From Nautilus pompilius (lineage: Eukaryota > Mollusca > Cephalopoda > Nautilida > Nautilidae), in NCBI GenBank assembly GCA_018389105.1, contig JACATO010001546.1:62001-126000 (forward strand): a DNA stretch of 64,000 nt, written 5' to 3'. This document shows, piece by piece, positions 60,500-64,000 of this stretch. Every line of letters starts with the position of its first letter. Position 1 is the stretch's first letter. A program made the translations under genes and the position numbers. Below the pieces are notes generated by a model. The model saw only the letters and a list, made by a program, of their open reading frames with translations, did not search any database and was not told where the DNA came from.

Positions 60500-63250
60500 T
60501 TAGAATAAAGTAGAATGGATAATGCCCGCTAATCTTGCAGCCGATAAAGGTTAATAATACTCCAGATACCCGGCCGGAGAAGAAAGTGTCCGCCATCACA
60601 ACAGTTTTCGGGGTGGGACGACTACACCGCGCCTGTGACGTTTCGAGGGTGACTGACTTTCGTCTAACCAGCGTTTATTAAATGGCCATTACACCTTTTC
60701 CTTTGTTTAACCTGCATTCGGGTGGAAATCAAAGACAACACAGAAACCCTCAGTAACATATGCAGCAGAGTAAAGGGTTTGCTACAATTTACGACGGAGG
60801 AAATCTACTTGAACTTTGAAATCTAATCAATGCATCCGGCATAGATTATCTGTCGGCGGGGCTACTGATTAAATCGAAACCCGCTCTGTTGCTGAGTTTG
60901 TTTCTTTTTTAAATAAAACCTTCGCTCTTGTGCTATGCTATATTTACTCTGCGCGATGTTGACAAACGCCAGGTCTCAGTGATACAGCACCTCACTAACC
61001 AGCTGTGCCGGGTAAGAACGGCGATTTATCATTTAAAAATTACATGATTTGAATAATTTTGGTTTTCCTTTTCAGCAAACGTTTTCCATGGAAACTTTGC
61101 TACCACGCGTTTCGATAGGAGAGCTCCACAAAGCAGAATATGGGACATAAACAGGCAGACACGGCTTAACTCCCTTTTACCTTGGGGGGGGTCTCTCTCG
61201 CTGCCTTGGATTAGGACGCCCGAGATTTTAAAAGCGGGAATGCTTTAGAGATGTGGCTGGAGCTTGTCCTGTCCCTCTGGTGGGGGAGAGGCGTGGTGAA
61301 TCGTGATCCCGCGCTGTGGCGCCATCATCCGCTAAAACCAGACGGGACATTTGGACCCCCAGTTATTTGGAGTGCTGCCTGCCTCCAGTGAACCTCTCAC
61401 GCCGCCGTCTCTCTGCGAAGTCCATTCTCTTATATAAACGATTTCTTTAGACACGTGGTTAAAGAAAAAACGAGAGAGAGAGGTTGTGAAGTTTTCCGCT
61501 GCACGTAGAGCGGTCACGGTTTCCGTTCGCACCGGGCCGAGCCATGGCCGCCGCACGTAGAGCGGTCACGGTTTCCGTTCGCACCGGGCCGAGCCATGGC
61601 CGCAGCACGTAGAGCGGTCACGGTTTCCGTTCGCACCGGGCCGAACTATGGCCGCCGCACGTAGAGCCGTCACGGTTTCCGTTCGCACCGGGCCGAGCCA
61701 TGGCCGCCGCACGTAGAGCGGTCACGATTTCCATTCGCACCGGGCCGAGCCATGGCCGCTGCACCCTGAGAAGGACTGACGGTGAGTAAACGATCAATGT
61801 CAGAATGCGAGCCGTAATCAAAGCCGCCCGCTTTGTTGTTTTAATTAATCTGTGCACCGAAACCTACAACAAAATCTCGAAATTCCTTACTGCCGACTAA
61901 TAGCCGAGCGTGCTGCATTTATACCTGGTCTGTATGACTGTGTCCACAAGCTCGCGCGCTGAGTGTGGTAGGGAGTCTGCTGCCCCCCTCCACGTCAGCG
62001 TGACGAATGAGATGCGAGTCAACAGGAGCCGGCTGTGTTTACAAACTCGGGGGGGTTCATGGGAAGTCGTAAATTGTTTCCCATGTTGCCTCTCTCGCAG
62101 ATTCTAATTAAAAAAAATTTGTTTTCCATTTATTTCATTGTTTATTTTCTGCTTGTGTAGTGCGCGGCGTCCATTCGGTAATCTCCCCGGTGTTTGTTTA
62201 GCATTGCAGATCCGTGCCGCCATCTTTTTGTTAGTAATTACCGGGGGGAACAGCCATGTCTGTGAAGCTCCGAGGGCGCCTATTACCTACGATTTTAATG
62301 TTTGGGACCAGTATTTTTTTATTTTTTTTTAGCAGAAGCATTGCTAGCAGACTGTGCAACTTGCGCCTAATCTCCTCCTCGCCAAGCCAGTTTAGTATTC
62401 CAGTGGTTCACTTTGCGCGCGCCCATCTTGGATGAACAGCAGTGCATTGTGGGATGGTCGACAAATTCTGGAAACTCCTTATTGTGTATATTTAAAAATC
62501 AAACTTTCGTTTAGACTGCTTCTAAATAGATTTCTTTTACTTACACTGATCACATTCTAAAATAAAGAGAATTAGGGAAAGGATACTGATGTGTCGGATA
62601 TTCCTGATAATCTGTCGGGAACACGAAGGCCCAAAATGGCCGGACTGGGGTAGGTCTCATTTAAGTCCCTCCAGACTGAAAGCGGTCCAAGTTCGTAGAC
62701 CCTCCTCCCACAGATGCTATCCAACTTTCTGACGCGCACATCTCCCACAACGGTTGCAGGTGAGCCTACTTAAATGGCGCCCCGCACCTGTGGCCGGCGT
62801 TTAATCAACACGGGAGAGCTCGAGCTAATTATCATTTTAATGACCAGTCAGGGTGGGCAGCACCAGAAATTGCTATCCCTTACGACGAAGAGGTCTCCAC
62901 GGTATTCGGCACGGATGGCGAGGAGCCCAATCCTGAGACAGTTACCGAGCATCAGCTTATTACAGTCCAAGAAAATACAACCTTTCTTCTTTTTAAACTA
63001 TTAAAACGATATCCCACCCCCGAGTTCTTTTTTGGGGGTCGGTGCCAAGATGCACTGATCAGCCGCGGACCTCTCATCTCACGGCAGCGGGCTCAGGGAT
63101 CGAGGGAGTTCCTGACCTCCACCTCAAGAAGCCGGACGGCCCTGGGTGAAATCCTCGCGGGCGGGTGACGTAATGAAAACGAAATGTACATGTCTGAGAC
63201 GAGAGGAAGGAAACATGAAACCGAACTACAGTACAGAATTCTTCTAGATA
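60500..63250. promoter_or_regulatory. GC/CpG-rich region, possible promoter or 5' exon area
   Basis: GC and CpG are clearly higher than in flanking sequence. Contains YY1-like GCCGCCATCTT (62217-62227), a donor-like GACG|GTGAGT after the 52-bp array (near 61780, plus strand), and several short GC-rich runs. No coding exon recognised. It could serve a gene to the right or be a distal 5' exon of the EAG gene. Confidence 0.35.
61501..61760. repeat. Five-copy 52-bp tandem repeat
   Basis: Units start at 61501, 61553, 61605, 61657 and 61709, each beginning GCACGTAGAGCGGTCACGG and containing CCGGGCCGAGCCATGGCCGC (copy 3 has AACTATGG). Copies differ at only a few bases, so the array is young. Because 52 is not a multiple of three, the array is not expected to code a repeat protein. 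Confidence 0.98.
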
Positions 63251-63428
63251 ACCCGGCGGGAGGAGGGTTACACGGATTGCTCTCTCGCGCGCCTGTAAGA
63301 GGAGAATCCGATATTTCTTTGCTTGTACTTCACAGTAAATAACAGACTATAAATAAAATACATAATTAAATTTTAAATAATGAAATTTTTTATATAATAA
63401 ACAACAAACTACCGAGATGTCTTTGTCA
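63251..63428. other. AT-rich flank without recognised feature
   Basis: Would be 3' flank if the candidate terminal exon is real. Confidence 0.4.
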
Positions 63429-63434
63429 TTTATT
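63429..63434 (-). terminator. AATAAA polyadenylation-type signal
   Basis: Sense-strand AATAAA following the candidate terminal exon. Such hexamers are frequent by chance in AT-rich DNA. Confidence 0.2.
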
Positions 63435-63569
63435 CATATTTTAAAGAAGATACACGTCTACAAACCATATTTTCTTTTGTCTGTATCTATTTCATTGTAG
63501 AATGATATAGTAGTGAGAGAGAGAAGGTAAATAGGAATGTGCAAATATTTGCATTATTAACGAAGTCTT

Positions 63570-63661
63570 TTATAGATCTGAGTCGGATGACATACTGTAG
63601 CTCTTAAAGCTGCGTCGTCGGAATCTTCTGCTTTTGGTATCTGCTCGCTTGGGTTTTTGCT
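63570..63661 (-). CDS. Candidate terminal exon of an upstream minus-strand gene (tentative)
   Basis: An acceptor-like CTGTCTTTCCAG precedes sequence that in one frame reads QKPKRADTKSRRFRRRSFKS, then YSMSSDSDL and TAA (63570-63572). An AATAAA lies at 63429-63434, about 136 bp past the stop. A second frame is also open (SKNPSEQIPKAEDSDDAALR...), so the frame is undecided. Just upstream, 63700-63780 on the minus strand reads SKDGWTFTGKQPKRKWEVKK after a possible acceptor. No family recognised. Confidence 0.22.
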
Positions 63662-64000
63662 CTGGAAAGACAGGTAGACATTAAGACATCGGTAGCCACA
63701 AAAAATGACACTGGTCTGAAAGTCTTTTTCTTAACTTCCCATTTTCTTTTGGGCTGCTTGCCAGTGAAAGTCCACCCATCTTTACTCTAAATAAACATTA
63801 ATAATACAAGAATAGTGAAGTCGGGTTGGAATTCTATCATTTGCTTATTTCCTTACTATGTACAGTACGAGAGAATGGAGACACGAGAAGAATAATTGAA
63901 TTAAAACAATGCGTTATACCTCTGTCTGTCTGTATCCGTACGGTCAGTCAGCTGCTGGTTTGGTGAAGCTTCCCGACTGGTAAGATCAGGGGGGGCCCAA
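63662..64000. other. Right edge, no secure feature
   Basis: Possible further minus-strand exon sequence at 63700-63780 as noted for the terminal-exon candidate; otherwise nothing assigned. Confidence 0.4.

Noticed and set aside
1-64000. CRISPR arrays, rRNA genes, bacterial operons or phage genes
   Set aside because: None seen; splice sites, introns and transposon types show animal DNA, and the tandem repeats have no CRISPR-like spacers.

Overview
The window is non-coding-rich animal DNA: no bacterial-style gene packing, AT-rich background, many microsatellites and decayed transposons. CpG is common throughout, which argues against a normal vertebrate genome. I infer an invertebrate; a lophotrochozoan such as a mollusc is plausible but not proven.

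The one gene I can identify securely is an EAG-type voltage-gated potassium channel (ether-a-go-go, KCNH1/KCNH5 group) on the minus strand. Coding exon 1 (49564-49642) gives the start [18 protein letters not shown], the EAG PAS-cap. Coding exon 2 (5145-5375) gives most of the front of the PAS domain. Both splice sites fit, both introns are phase 1, and the joined protein reads through without a break. Intron 1 is therefore about 44.2 kb and fills most of the window. Positions 1-5144 are the beginning of intron 2; the rest of the channel lies beyond the left edge.

Intron 1 holds a fossil layer of DNA transposons and one LINE piece: two copies of one Tc1 family in opposite orientations (5.7-6.7 kb minus, 39.35-40.26 kb plus), a third Tc1-like relic (7.2-7.9 kb), two hAT relics (11.3-12.4 kb plus; 27.6-29.4 kb minus, the second with both ends and a target duplication), a Tigger-like element with TA duplication (14.8-15.35 kb), a mariner fragment (19.0-19.5 kb), a LINE reverse-transcriptase tail (19.9-20.4 kb) and a 142-bp inverted-repeat element (44.0-44.2 kb). 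It also holds several (CT)n/(GA)n arrays with embedded TGACGTCA octamers and a phase-compatible candidate alternative first exon (18305-18371).

Upstream of exon 1 (49643-50330) is a CpG-rich 5' UTR/promoter candidate with a consensus RFX X-box and an NRF1-like site. Farther right come a degenerate T-rich minisatellite (50.86-52.1 kb), a tRNA-derived SINE (53.64-53.88 kb), a 1.1-kb minisatellite carrying 14 CRE octamers (55.77-56.88 kb), a GC-rich region with a five-copy 52-bp tandem repeat (61501-61760), and a weak candidate for the last exon of an upstream minus-strand gene (63570-63661).

The most interesting signals are the repeated CRE octamer across the locus, the candidate alternative first exon, and a second open frame running across EAG exons 1 and 2.
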